Positions 12,006 through 23,037 of a stretch of 64,000 nucleotides of DNA are shown piece by piece; the first letter of the stretch is position 1, and each line of letters opens with the position of its first letter. The notes under the pieces are model-generated. The model was not told where the DNA came from. It ran no database searches and saw nothing but the letters and a program-made list of their open reading frames with translations. The position numbers and the translations under genes were made by a program. The DNA is from Lasiosphaeria ovina (Eukaryota > Ascomycota > Sordariomycetes > Sordariales > Lasiosphaeriaceae), in assembly GCA_033439765.1 (NCBI GenBank), contig JAULSN010000003.1, positions 2,294,001-2,358,000 on the forward strand, given 5' to 3'.

Positions 12006-13599
12006 ATGTCCTCACCAAGCAAGCCCTACGTCGATCCCGCCCGGGACGCCGAAAGCAACACCGCCCTGTTCCTGACCATTGTGTGCGTCGTCTGGGGGCT
12101 CGCCTTCACGGCGGCAGCCCTGCGCTTCTACACCAAGGCCGTGCTCGTGCGGTCCTTCGGCAAGGACGACGTACTCATGGCGCTGTCGGTGCTGTGCAGC
12201 CTCGGCGGGCTCGTCGCCTGGATCGTCGCCTGCACCAACGGCTCCGGCCGCCACCAGGACACCATCAAGCAGCCCAACCTCGTCGTCATCCTCGAGGCCC
12301 AGTTCTTCCAGTCCATCGTCGAGGCCTCGTTCGCCTTTGGCTTCCTCAAGATCTCCATCGCCATCTCCCTGCTGCGCCTCAGCAGGGGCAATTGGTACAA
12401 GTGGATATTATGGTCGCTCATCGGTACCTGCCATCATGCTGCCCAATCACAGACACGCTGTTTTGCTAACCGCATCCTCGGCTAGCCTTTGTCTGCTTCT
12501 ACACGCTATTCGCCTTCATCACCTTCCTGACCTTCTGCCAGCCGATAGCCGGCCAGTGGGACCGGTCAATCCGCCCAAAATGCTACAACAAGGAGCTATA
12601 CCGAGACTTTGGTCTCTTCAACACATGTCAGTTCGACCCTGAAAGATTCTCCTGACATGTTTGGTCTTCTTCGCCTGCGCATACGAGAACTGACGATACC
12701 TACTCCACATAGCATGCAACATTGTCACCGATATCGCATTTGCGACGCTGCCAATACCCCTGATATGGAGCCTCCAGCTGCAGCGCCGGATACGACTCTA
12801 CCTGATTGCCATTCTTAGTGGAGGGTACTTGTAAGCCATGCCCCTGTCTCTCGTCGCAGAATTTTGGGTTCGCCACTGACAAGAGACATAATCAGTGCCG
12901 TCGCTTTGGGCATCGCAAGGGCCGTGTTCATCATCGCTTTTGTCCACGAACGGGACGGGACATAGTAAGTCGACGCAACTTTGGCTCCCCTAATTACTAC
13001 AGGATTCGCCACTGACAAGCCCCCTCCACGTACTGCAGTTACCCGTGGGCGCCGTTCTTTGCATCGTAAGTCGCCGCCCATTGAAGTCTCGCAATCTCCA
13101 ACTAACTTATCATCTCCCGACCAACAGCCTCCAGCTCGACATCGGCATCATAGCCGCGTGCGCGCCGACACTGCGGCCGTTGCTCGGGCGCGCGCTGCGG
13201 CTGTCAGGCAACCTCAACCACTACCGCGAGGCCAACTACTACCGCGCCGGCAAAGCGCTAGACCGGCTGCCGGTGAGCGGGAGCGGCAACCGCGGGTACC
13301 TGCGGCAGAACACGGCGTCGGGCGAGTTCCTCGAGATGGCCGGCAAGGGCGGCGAGAAGTGGGCGACGGTCAACCGCGGGAACACGGCCTTCTCCGCGTC
13401 CGTCAACAACAACACAACAAATAATGGAGGCGGCGAAGGCCACGGCCACGTGCCAGAGATGACGGGCGCCCTCGCCCTCGACTCCGCGGCAGAGAAGCCC
13501 AGAGTCAGCGAAGAAGACGTCATCCTGCCCGACCCGGACGACCTCGACCCGGAATTCAAGGGGATTGTCAAGACGACCGAGTTCCGAGTCGAAAAGTGA
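12006..13599 (+). CDS. Fungal rhodopsin-domain seven-TM protein (PTH11-like, no CFEM)
   Basis: Six exons: 12006-12423, 12486-12626, 12713-12830, 12896-12964, 13039-13065 and 13128-13599, all with GT-AG borders and consistent phase, give 414 residues. The first ~290 residues hold about seven hydrophobic segments typical of the fungal rhodopsin domain, including FLKISIAISLLRLS in the third helix, the CQPIAGQWD loop, and CNIVTDIAFATLPIPLIWSLQL. The ~125-residue C-terminal tail is hydrophilic and presumably cytosolic. The family sits in the plasma membrane and is implicated in sensing; no ligand can be inferred. ATG 12006 is the first ATG in the frame after a long CT-rich leader. Exon 5 is only 27 bp. 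Confidence 0.85.
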
Positions 13600-16331
13600 G
13601 ACGAAGATATCACGGGGACTGGTGCCCACTGATAACGACAGCCAGGACATAACTCCAAAAAAAAACATTCATGTGTGTGTGTGATGAAACGAAAGCAAAA
13701 AGCAACACTCATTTCCACCCGGTTGCGATGAACGAAATTATATATCATGACATGACCGAGACGACGAACTGACTGGACATCGCGCCATCCACCTCCTCGT
13801 CCCTTGCTGACTCGGCTTTCTGTGCCCTGGCGAACGACCACAATAAGCCGAGCCAAGGACAAGGAGGTGTATTGGGAACGATATCAACCACGACTAGATG
13901 GGTTGCGAGTGGCGCTTGATAGTGTTGGCGTGGATGGGGAGATCAAGCGATTTGCGGGGAGCCAGGATGCCCTGGTCTTACTCTTCTGGGTCATTTTCCA
14001 CGACCCGGATTCATGGCCCAAGTGTGCTGGATGAAAGCACTGGGACGGAGCTTGATCAGATAATGTGCGAGGCTCTCTGCCGCCGTTTCCTCTGCTTGTC
14101 CAGGGGTATAGCGAGCGAATGGCAGAAAAGGCTGGATACCTAGGTATGTATGGCGTTTAGTCAGCCAACGTCAGCCGGCCGTCCTGACTTCAGACACTGT
14201 ACCCTCGTGCTTCGGTTGTGAAATCAGTCATTACTGCGGCGTGGAAGTGCACGGCTTTATGACCTGGCGGCTTGGTATGAAAGGCTGCAATGCAGGTGGC
14301 TGTATGCTCAGGTCGTTAAGAATACCAGCTAGCCTGCCTAGCAAATATGACTCTGACCGAACTGCGGCCAGTTTCTTCTTACTCTAGCCAATCTCACTGA
14401 TCTAGTTGTGCGTATGAATTATTGTTCCATGTTGTAGGTTATGAACCCCGGTTTTTTTTGGATTTTTTTTTTTGGAAATAAAGTGCAGATGTGAATACAA
14501 GATCCAACACCGTCATTCAAGATTCTTAGCCCAAGCCTGGTGCCTTGGTACGTAATGCATGTACTTCGAATGCAAGGATTAACCCTGAAAAGCCTAACCT
14601 AGCGTACCAAGCGAGGAAAACAGAGTCGTCCGCTTTTTGCTAGCACAAAGTTTAAAATTTCCGCAGCTTTTGATGTGGTCAATGCGGATGTTCCACTGTA
14701 GGGTTTCTTGCCTTTGAAATTCCTTTGAAATTCTGTATTCCTTTCCGTGACTTTCTTCGCCCAACATTCCACTACTGACCCGCAACAGCAGATTGCCCTG
14801 CCATCTCTTTCTGTTTGCACCATCAACCAACTCGTTAGCCAACATCTTCTTTTGGGCCTCAGTGCCTCCATAACAATCGCAGATACAGGGCTCGTCAGTT
14901 ATTCGATTTAAACGAGGACCAGGAAACTCTGCGTCACTTTCCATCACGATTCAACCCCCAAAATCGCCGATCGGCCACGAGTCACCCGCCCGACCAAAAC
15001 GAGACGCCCTCACAACCGATACCACCAGACATTGAGGCGAGCCAGGGCAATGAAATGAAAAACAGCCTCTACATTCTTCCAAACTCACCACAGTACCGCC
15101 ACACCCCTTTCCAGAAAATTCGCAATTCCTTTACGCTACAAAAGCAATCGTACTAACCAGAGTGTCTGCGGTCGTAGGCGGCAAACACAGACAATCGATT
15201 TTGTTCGGCAAAGACCAAGAACGCCCTATTCCAAAAATACCAGACTCCGCTTTACCGAAGCTTTTCTCGTCAGCCCAGGGGCACACCTCTCGCTGGGCCA
15301 TGGACAAGCATTTGGAACCAATATCATCGATGAAGTCGAGGTTCCGATTGGACAGGACCTATTTCACGGCGTGAAGGAGGAGACCCCAAACCGGTGGGAA
15401 ACTCAAAACTAAAACAAATGCAGATGACCCGAGCTGCTCGTCAACGACGCCCGACCGCTGAGCAACGATAAACTTGACTTATTGGAACAAAGGCTACCCT
15501 CTGTCTCTACAAAGAAGTGTCATCGGTCAATCTGCTAACATGTTCTTCTTTATCAGGGACAAATATTATGCACTGCTGACGCTCACTTCTGCCGGAGATA
15601 ACCTGTCAATGCGAACCCCAGCTCAACTGATGGCGTGAAACCCATGAGAACAACGAGCTACTTCGTCTACCACTCCAATTCACTATCCGGCCGCCGGGTT
15701 GGCGGGTCAGGTACCGCGCGTTGCGGCTCGGCCCTGGATCGAAACGATTTCCTGGTACGGACCCCCAATGAAGTCTTTAGGCCATCTGCAAGTTTCGGCA
15801 ACAAACCTTGGGATACTCCACAACTTCTCCTCGTAATTCCTGGATCCGGAATTTCTCGCCCTCTTTATATGTGGTCGGCTAGATGTTCGGTTGGATGATC
15901 GGCCGAGCCCCGTTCCTGGGTCCAAATCGGGCTGACAAGAAGTGTGTCAGCGCTGCGCATAGGTAGCCAGCTAACAAAAATGGCAACAGTCCGCCACACA
16001 CCTTGTTACCTGTCGAAGCTCTAAGTACCGGACGAACCTGATTCCCCCCTCTCGGCCCAAGAACTTGGCGCGGCTGAGAGATGACGGCTAAACCTTTTCC
16101 AACCGAGACACCGACGCAATGACCGACACGCCCTCTTGGACAGCTATAGTCAGTTCACCCGGGAATATAGCCCTGAAAGGGGCGGCCCGGTGCGGGAGAC
16201 CCTCCATTCCCGCCTCATTTCCTTTAAAATAGACACTCATGGAAGCCCGTTGTCGCTGATACTTAGCGAGACTGCAGAGCAACATCCCAGTCTTTGCGAA
16301 ACACCTTCATCTTCAAACCAAGACCTCCACC
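13600..16331. other. Intergenic, one doubtful small ORF
   Basis: About 2.7 kb. Apart from the doubtful minus-strand ORF at 14594-14947 I see no coding signal. T-rich runs occur near 14452-14472. Confidence 0.45.
14594..14947 (-). CDS. Possible small protein of unknown function
   Basis: An ATG-started frame of 117 codons with mixed, non-repetitive composition, including ITDEPCICDCYGG and a basic C-terminus. No family, signal peptide or splice signal is recognisable, and it is isolated from other genes. It may be a chance ORF or a relic. Confidence 0.2.
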   Translation of the reverse strand: MMESDAEFPGPRLNRITDEPCICDCYGGTEAQKKMLANELVDGANRKRWQGNLLLRVSSGMLGEESHGKEYRISKEFQRQETLQWNIRIDHIKSCGNFKLCASKKRTTLFSSLGTLG

Positions 16332-17162
16332 ATGTATTCTTTCTTGCTCACATGGGCAGGCCTCGCCGCCGGCGTCTCGGCAGCATGCACGCGGGCGGCG
16401 CTGCAAGACGCGACGGCGACGTACCTCAAAGCGCAGGCCGCGGGGCAGCCGTCGCTGCTGGCCGGTACGCTGGCCAGCAACGCCAGCTACGCCGAGAACG
16501 ACGCGCCCGTATCCATCGCCGCGAGCGTGCTGGCGCAGGCCCTGACGATCGACTTCAGCCGCAGTATCTACGACACGACCGAGTGCGCGTCCTTTACCGA
16601 GATCACTTCCGCGACGTCGCCGCACCCGTACATCATCCACACGCGGCTGCTGTTCAGCGGCGCCGCACCGCTTGTCATCACGGCCATCGAGTCCGTCGTG
16701 ACAGACGCCGGCGACTGGGCGTTCAACGCTACGGCCGGGCTGAGCTGGACGCTGCAGGAAACCTGGGACGCGATCCCGGCCGCCCAGCGCGATACTCGGG
16801 CCGTGATCCAGGCGGCGGCCGACGCGTACCTCGACCAGTGGGGAAACCCGGACCTGCCGGTGCCGCTGGGCACGCCGTGCGCGCGACTCGAGGGCGGGAG
16901 CTACTACTCGGGCGCGAAGGACCAGGCCGCCAACACTTGCGCCATGGGCGCCTTCCCCGTCCCGCTCGCTGTCGGCCACCGACGCTATGTTGTTGACGAG
17001 GAGCTCGGCGCCGTCGACGTCTTCAACGGCTTCCCCTGGCTCGAGTCGACGCGCGCGGCTAACTTCTCGACGCCCAGCAGCAACTTTGTCAGGGTCGTGC
17101 AGGGCAAGATTCGGTATATCCATGAGGCTACCGTGTGCCAGACTCCGAACTGCGGGAGGTGA
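16332..17162 (+). CDS. Secreted DUF8021-type protein
   Basis: Single exon, 276 residues. Residues 1-17 form a signal peptide (LLTWAGLAAGVSA, cleavage before Ala-Cys). The mature part starts CTRAALQDATATYLKAQAAG, followed by an NTF2/SnoaL-like region with NASYAENDAPV and FTEITSATSPHPYIIHTRL; this layout is what I know as the fungal DUF8021 family, whose function is not established. Six cysteines in the mature part (about 19, 95, 181, 201, 269, 274) could form disulfides, fitting an extracellular protein. ATG 16332 gives an intact signal peptide. The family name is from memory of its sequence style. Confidence 0.65.
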   Translation: MYSFLLTWAGLAAGVSAACTRAALQDATATYLKAQAAGQPSLLAGTLASNASYAENDAPVSIAASVLAQALTIDFSRSIYDTTECASFTEITSATSPHPYIIHTRLLFSGAAPLVITAIESVVTDAGDWAFNATAGLSWTLQETWDAIPAAQRDTRAVIQAAADAYLDQWGNPDLPVPLGTPCARLEGGSYYSGAKDQAANTCAMGAFPVPLAVGHRRYVVDEELGAVDVFNGFPWLESTRAANFSTPSSNFVRVVQGKIRYIHEATVCQTPNCGR

Positions 17163-17285
17163 GCTTTATCAGGAAAATCTGCATTTAATGCCTCGTGTCG
17201 GGCGTATCTAGAACGGAATTCTCTATGTTATACCTTTAGGTGACAAAGGAATTGTAAGAGCAAAACAAAACTGAATTATGACGAG

Positions 17286-17738
17286 TCAAGGCAGGAAGGT
17301 CAAACAGGAAAGTGTTTGTCGCAGGGAATAGATAAGAGCTCGGTCAATACTCAATGTTGAATTTTCTATCCCCACAGGCTCCATTACTTCAGTGCCCAAC
17401 GATTCCAGAACAGAACACGAAGCGGGGGTGCTCGCCAGTTTTCCGTCACTGACTATCAGCCCCAACCGATCTAGATCTCCGTGCCAGCTCGAGCCACTAC
17501 CACGTCCGGCGCTGATACCAAGATACACACAATCACCTTCCTCACTGAAGGCGAAAATCAAGGACAAATCCGGTCTTAAGTTGGCCGCCATCTCATTGAA
17601 AACGATAACAATATCTTGCACCGCCGCGCCCAAGATATCCAATAGCTCTTGGTGTGGATTGGGTTCGTGTTGACTGGCCACAATGTCGTTGTCCAGAGTT
17701 ATTCGTGATAAGCCTTCAAGGATATCGTAACAAACCAT
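17286..17738 (-). CDS. Hypothetical protein, 150 residues
   Basis: The frame from ATG 17738 has a coding-like composition (ITLDNDIVASQ, DIVIVFNEMAANLRPDLSLIFAFSEEGD) with no signal peptide or membrane segment. The same frame is open for about 40 more codons upstream, with protein-like sequence, until a TGA near 17850, so an upstream exon is possible. I do not recognise the family. It is convergent with the DUF8021 gene, with 120 bp between stop codons. Confidence 0.4.
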   Translation of the reverse strand: MVCYDILEGLSRITLDNDIVASQHEPNPHQELLDILGAAVQDIVIVFNEMAANLRPDLSLIFAFSEEGDCVYLGISAGRGSGSSWHGDLDRLGLIVSDGKLASTPASCSVLESLGTEVMEPVGIENSTLSIDRALIYSLRQTLSCLTFLP

Positions 17739-18434
17739 CTTGCCCGGTTTGGGCCCAGATTCGCGGTATTTAGACAGTTGACTAGGCTTGACATCGAAGA
17801 TTTGGATGGTTGAAAAGGGGGGCGCTTTTGGTGTGTGTGAGGCCCAAGATCATAGTGCGCGATTTTTCCCCCGGATTTTCCGGTCGCAGAGGCTTACAGA
17901 CCCAGCTCGAAACAAACACAGAGCGGCAGAAGTCCAAATAACACATGCCGCGAGCAATGTTTCAAAGACCATTTCTCTTTTAGGGTCTGGATCCTCGGCA
18001 AACCGTGCCTTTGGCGTCTGGCGTCAAAGAATTGCAGGGCGACCTAGATTGTTGCACAAGACCCTCCAAGTCCCCATGAAGAAACATATTTTCATGTGGT
18101 CAAGAACTGAGTGTATGAGGTCAGGCTAGGCGAACTTGGTTGCCCCCCACGTGACCTATCCCAAGCCGGTGTACAGATACCCGTCGCCCTATGCTCGAAT
18201 CCATATCTAATAAACCGCATTTTCCAATATCATGATCTAACCGGATACTATTTATATACAACAGAAAGAAATAAAGACACGACTATTTATCCAAAAAGAA
18301 AGAAAGAAAAAACAAACATGGCTGCTCATTTTACACCCGCTTTTCCACACGATACCAATTGTCAACGCTTTTCCACGTCTGGCCCGACCCTCACCCGCCT
18401 CATAGCAAAAGCAGTTCAACAGCGATACCAGTTT
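17739..18434. other. Intergenic, no supported gene
   Basis: About 700 bp between the hypothetical gene and the 3' end of the kinase-vWA gene. An A-rich tract at about 18270-18320 fits a 3' untranslated or terminator region. Nothing else is seen. Confidence 0.5.
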
Positions 18435-21400
18435 TCAATCGTCGTTTGCTTGCGAATGCAGCCTGTTTTTGAACTTCTTGATTCCTCTGATCAGCGACGA
18501 GCTGGATTTTGAAGGGTTGTGGCCCGACGGCTGCGGCGAAGGGCTCTCTGGCCGGGACGAATACTCGACCAAGGGCTCTCCGGTGCTAGGCGTCTTCTTG
18601 TCGGGGGAATTGAGGTTGTCCATGGAAGCCTTGATGCTGCCCAGCAGCATCTGGTCGGGGTTGCCCTTCCACGATTCGGTGTCGATGACATCCCTATTAA
18701 TTAATATGCGTCAGCAACCGGCCGTGGGTGGTCTAGACAGGTGTGTTACTCGACTTACGGTATTTTGAACCGCTGGCCGAGCGTGTCGTCGAGGTCCTTC
18801 AACCTCTTCAGTGCCTCGGGCTTGTCGCCGAAGGACACAAACTGGATGGTGCACCAACGCTCGACCGGGAAGTTCGGTTTCACCGCCCACATGTCTTTGA
18901 TGGCGGTCGCAATAATGTTCTCAACATCGTCTGGTGCGCTCCGTTCCCACTCGCCGTTAGTGAGGATGATGATTGTGAGCTTTTTTGACATGTCTTGGCG
19001 ATATTCGTTGAGCAAATTTGAAAGGACCTCAGCCATGGACGTCTGATACAGGTCTTGGCGGTTGGAGGGGGCTCGGGCCTCCACCATGGCGCCACGGAAA
19101 GTGGTGGGTATGTCAAACCCCTTGATGTTGTTCTTGTTATGATCATGCCCGATGGTGAAAAGCAAATCCAATCCGTTTTCGTCCAAAGGGCCGAGCTTCA
19201 TAGCCAAGGTTTCCAAAACCTTTGTGGCGTTGGACCAGTGCGGTCGCATGCTCCAGCCATTGTCCACGACGAATTTCTGTAGTTATAGTTAGCAGGAGAT
19301 TTGACCTGCGGGCCTCGGTGCTTGTAACGGGGTATGCCTACAATATCTCGATCTTGGATGAAGTCCCTGAGCGCTTTGTCGGCCGTGATTTTGTTTCTTA
19401 GTACAGTGAAGATGTTTCTTTCTGAGTCCCAAGCCTTCCGGAGTTCGCGGTGTAGCCTGCCGATGGGATATGAATCAAACTCGGCTCTAGGCGATAGAGT
19501 TGACTTTGTCTGTAGCATCAAGTGTCCTGGTCCGGTGAACGACTGTCTGGGATTGTTTTGTGGGTGAGAGATTTCCGTTTCCGGAACTGTATTGTGGACT
19601 CGGTAATCGGAAGCATGCTTGGAGGATGCTTGGGCGGCCAGCAATGCTCGATTTGCTGCAACGTTTTGTGTTGATTTGGGAGGTTCGGTAACAGCTGTTT
19701 CTTCTGCGGCGTCGAGTTCTTGGGCTGTGGAGGCTTCAAGATCCAAAGCTTCTCGCACAGGTGTAAGATTGGTGGGCTGGTGTTTGGGGCTCTCAAAGAT
19801 GACGGCCAACTCCGTGTATGGCTCATTTTGCTCTCTGAGGGCATTCTGCAGCACCTCCTTGCGTCCAACAACCTTGGCCTGTACGACCATCTCCCCAATG
19901 CGTTCTGACTTTTTGACACGAGTTGTGATGGTGCGACTTGGCCGCTCCAATACTGTGACCCGGCGATCACGGGAGTGTTCGGTCGGCTTTGCTTCCAGGC
20001 GGACATCTGGCGGTGCCACATTATCCACTGCAAGCAAGGCCTTGAGCATCGACGCGGGAATAGCAGGCACCTCATGGTCTGTCAGGGCAAAGTTGTATCG
20101 CTCTCTGGCCTCCGAAACGATCCTCCGAAGTTCCCTGGCTACTTTCCCGGATGAATATCGCTCAGTGGGTTTAGATTTGAGCATATTTTCTTCGACGAGC
20201 TTGAGGACATCGGCGGTGATGGTGTCCGACCTTCTCATAGAGTTAAGGAGGTACTTGTGCCATGACTTTACAGCATCCAGCACTTCTCGTCCATCATGAA
20301 AGCCATCGTTTGCAATCGGTATCAATGCCCCTGGGTTCGAATTATGTTTTTCGATGATCTCGTCAATGGCCAACTTGCGTACAGCCTGGTATTGGTATTC
20401 GTAAGCATTAGAGCCGAGAACGACCCAAGTTGCAATACTCGAAAGAACACACCCAAAAGACCATGTATCGATCTTTTGTGTATGCTTGGTAATGGTTTGT
20501 CTCCTTAGACGTCCCGGATCGCATTCTGGAGCGCCTGTAACTGGTCAGCCCAGGTCAGTGGTCAAGATAAAAACCTTGGGAATTTACCATAGGTGTGGGT
20601 TACACCCAAAAGCTCCGCCGTTGGCACTGCCCCTCGGGTTGGCTCAAACTTGGCAAAGCCAAAGTCGGCAAGCTTGCATTTGCCCTGAACAAAAAGAATA
20701 TTGCTTGGCTTGACGTCTCCGTGCCACCTATAGATGTCGGTATTAGGGTCGGAGAATTGAAGTATAGGGGGAAAGTATCATAGCCCTTACCCGTCAAAGG
20801 TCGTTGTGCTTCCGTCGTGGCGCTGGTACTCGAAATTGTGGAGTTTTGCCAGGGTCATGGCAACCTGGAAGATGTTTTCCCAAAAGTTTATTATCTCCGA
20901 GTTCAGGACTGGGGGATATTGTATTGCAAGGTATTCATCGAGGTCAAGCTCGCCATACTCGAGCAGAATGTTGGAAGTGGTTCGGAGAACACCTTGGGTG
21001 TTTGGCTCTTTGAGTTTGAAGCAGCCAATGTATTGCACCACTCCTGGCAAGCTCTTAATGCCCATAAAGTTTGTTATTTCGGTTTTGAAGACATCTTGGG
21101 CCTCCTGCTGGAAAGACTTGATGGCAAGTTGGTAGCACTGCGGGCGCACCTGCACATTAGCGTCATCGAGGTTCATCGCGAACACGCAGTGGGCAATGCA
21201 TTGCACATACCGAGCCAAAGACCTTGTCCTCGTGTTTGCAGCCTCTCAGCGTATCCTTGAAGGTGTCGGGGATGAGATCCTCCTGGATCAACACTTCATC
21301 AACGACAGCGGTGCCGCCTTTACCAATGTTATTTCTCTTGCAGAAAGGTAGTATCCAGCGGGCATTGTCTTGGTCGAGTGCTTTCGTCTGATCGTGCATG

Positions 21401-21840
21401 TCTTCTATCTTGGCGGGGCAGAATGCCCATTTCTCCTTGTCGAACTGAGTGAGAATATCAGATGGAAACTGGAGGCCGGAGGATTTCAGCGCGTTCAGAA
21501 TGTAAGAGGGCAGGTCGTTGTCAAGGAAATCGTCCCGAATGTATTGCTTGAAGATGTGAATCAAGTTACCACAATTGAGTCGGAGGAGAATAGCAAAAAC
21601 GATCAGGGCATTGTTGATTTGGTCAGGGCTGGTAGGGGAGAATATGGAGGGGTCGTCAACCATCTCCAGCAGCCTGGCGGTATTGGACGATTTCTCTCCA
21701 TCCTTGACAGCGCTCATCCAGCGCTTGATGTCGTCAATGGGATGGTAGAATTCGAGCCCCTTATAGTTTCTCCGTTTGCAACTTTCGAGCTTCGCGTCGA
21801 ATTCGGCCTTTAGGGCATTGTCGCGGGAAGTCGGGGTCAT
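18435..21840 (-). CDS. Protein kinase fused to a von Willebrand factor A domain
   Basis: Six exons: 21840-21211, 21149-20791, 20727-20588, 20534-19342, 19276-18759 and 18693-18435; the sum is 1032 codons plus stop with matching phases. Residues 1-165 are a polar, mostly helical N-terminal region. A complete kinase domain follows (about 165-470): glycine loop IGKGGTAVV, a VAIK-like YQLAIKSF, the catalytic HGDVKPSN, metal-binding DFG, APE (here APECD) and DTWSFGCV. Residues about 480-770 are a basic, disordered-looking linker. Residues about 775-946 are a vWA fold opening with FVVDNGWSM, a MIDAS-like D-x-G-x-S motif, with LTIIILTNG further on. The tail is Ser/Pro-rich. It probably signals through a metal-dependent protein contact. 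Not recognised as a named gene. Confidence 0.8.
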
Positions 21841-23037
21841 TGTCGCGTGGCTCTGACGTCGCTAGCGTATTCGACGGGACGCAGCGAGTACCGGGGGCGT
21901 GGCGGCTATCGATGGGCTGGGGGACGTGCGACTAGGGCCAGAGCTTGGCGGTATGTACAGGTAGTGAGGTACCTTAGGTCTTGAGATGGCCGTCGCGGTC
22001 GTCAATCTGCGGGCGACAAGTGGCGGCCTTTTTGAAGGTGCGATGGAAGGAAAATAATCGAGGGGTGTTAAGGAGAAAAGCATCGTCGGTCGCCAGTTTG
22101 TTTTCCCTAGGTAGGTAGGTAGGTAGGTAGGTAGGAAGGTAGGGAGCATGACTGTCAAGGACGAGGCTGCGTGTGTGCAAGGGCTGAAGAACTGCAGCAT
22201 GTTCGATGTATGTACACATACGTCGATTGCCGCCGCTATGGGTTGGTTGCCTCACACTGCCCCTCCCACTTCAATCTGGGGGGGCAGATACGAGGTACAA
22301 ACACCACGATCCAGCGTGGTCAGTGTTCAGTTATCGACGCTTCTATAATGTAATTTTGTTCAAGTCCACTTCTGGTAATGTCTTTGGAAAGGTTCGCGAT
22401 GGTTTTGCATCCGCTTGTTTTGATATTTTGCAATGGACGCCAAGGCGGGACCATCCTCGTTCGACGCATTGAATGGGTTGGGTGCAGAATACCACTCCGT
22501 ATTACCGCTTTTCGTTACGCGCTGGAGACCTTTGGCTACGCGGTACTTACTACTCCGTACCTAGCGGTAGTATACAGGTACCTTGGTGCGGGCAGGTAAG
22601 CCCGATGTTTTCCGGGCTACAGCACATCCATTACATACAATATGTATGGTACTGATGTATGTCATGTAGTATCCTATGTACCTGCCATGCTCTCCTTTGT
22701 CGGTCGGTTGGCTCCATTCCATCCCATCTCGCCGGGTCGAGAACCTAAGACCTTGCTCCGCTGACAGGGCTACTCGAAAGCCTGGCAGCCTATCCCGCCC
22801 TCCACTATCCTAGCGCTTTGCGGGAGTGTCCGCGAGGGGTTTGTTTGTTCGGACGTGAGTATCCGTAATCCAATTTCACAAAAAGGCATCAAAGAAGCTA
22901 GAACGCACAGTTGCATGAAGGCCGCCATGCGCGATTTGCTCTAGAGGTCGTCGATTTATGTGTTCTAGGTGCACAACATACATTACAGAACGCCGGAAAT
23001 AATTGGAAATTACCCTCTGCCTACGGAAGTAAGGTAA
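21841..23037. other. Intergenic with kinase-vWA promoter and a tetranucleotide repeat
   Basis: About 1.2 kb between the kinase-vWA start and the stop of the CorA-like gene (both on minus). Apart from a GGTA microsatellite nothing is recognisable. Confidence 0.5.
22107..22141. repeat. GGTA tetranucleotide microsatellite
   Basis: About eight copies of AGGT/GGTA in a row, the last ones imperfect. Shorter versions of the same motif occur elsewhere in the window, for example near 8940-9000. Confidence 0.85.

Noticed and set aside
16263..17123. Minus-strand 286-codon frame opposite the DUF8021 gene
   Set aside because: Antisense shadow of a GC-rich gene; Arg/Val/Gly-rich, no motifs, while the plus frame has a signal peptide.
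19619..20299. Plus-strand 226-codon frame within the kinase-vWA locus
   Set aside because: Shadow of exon 4; the minus frame continues the kinase C-lobe into the linker with proper splice phases.
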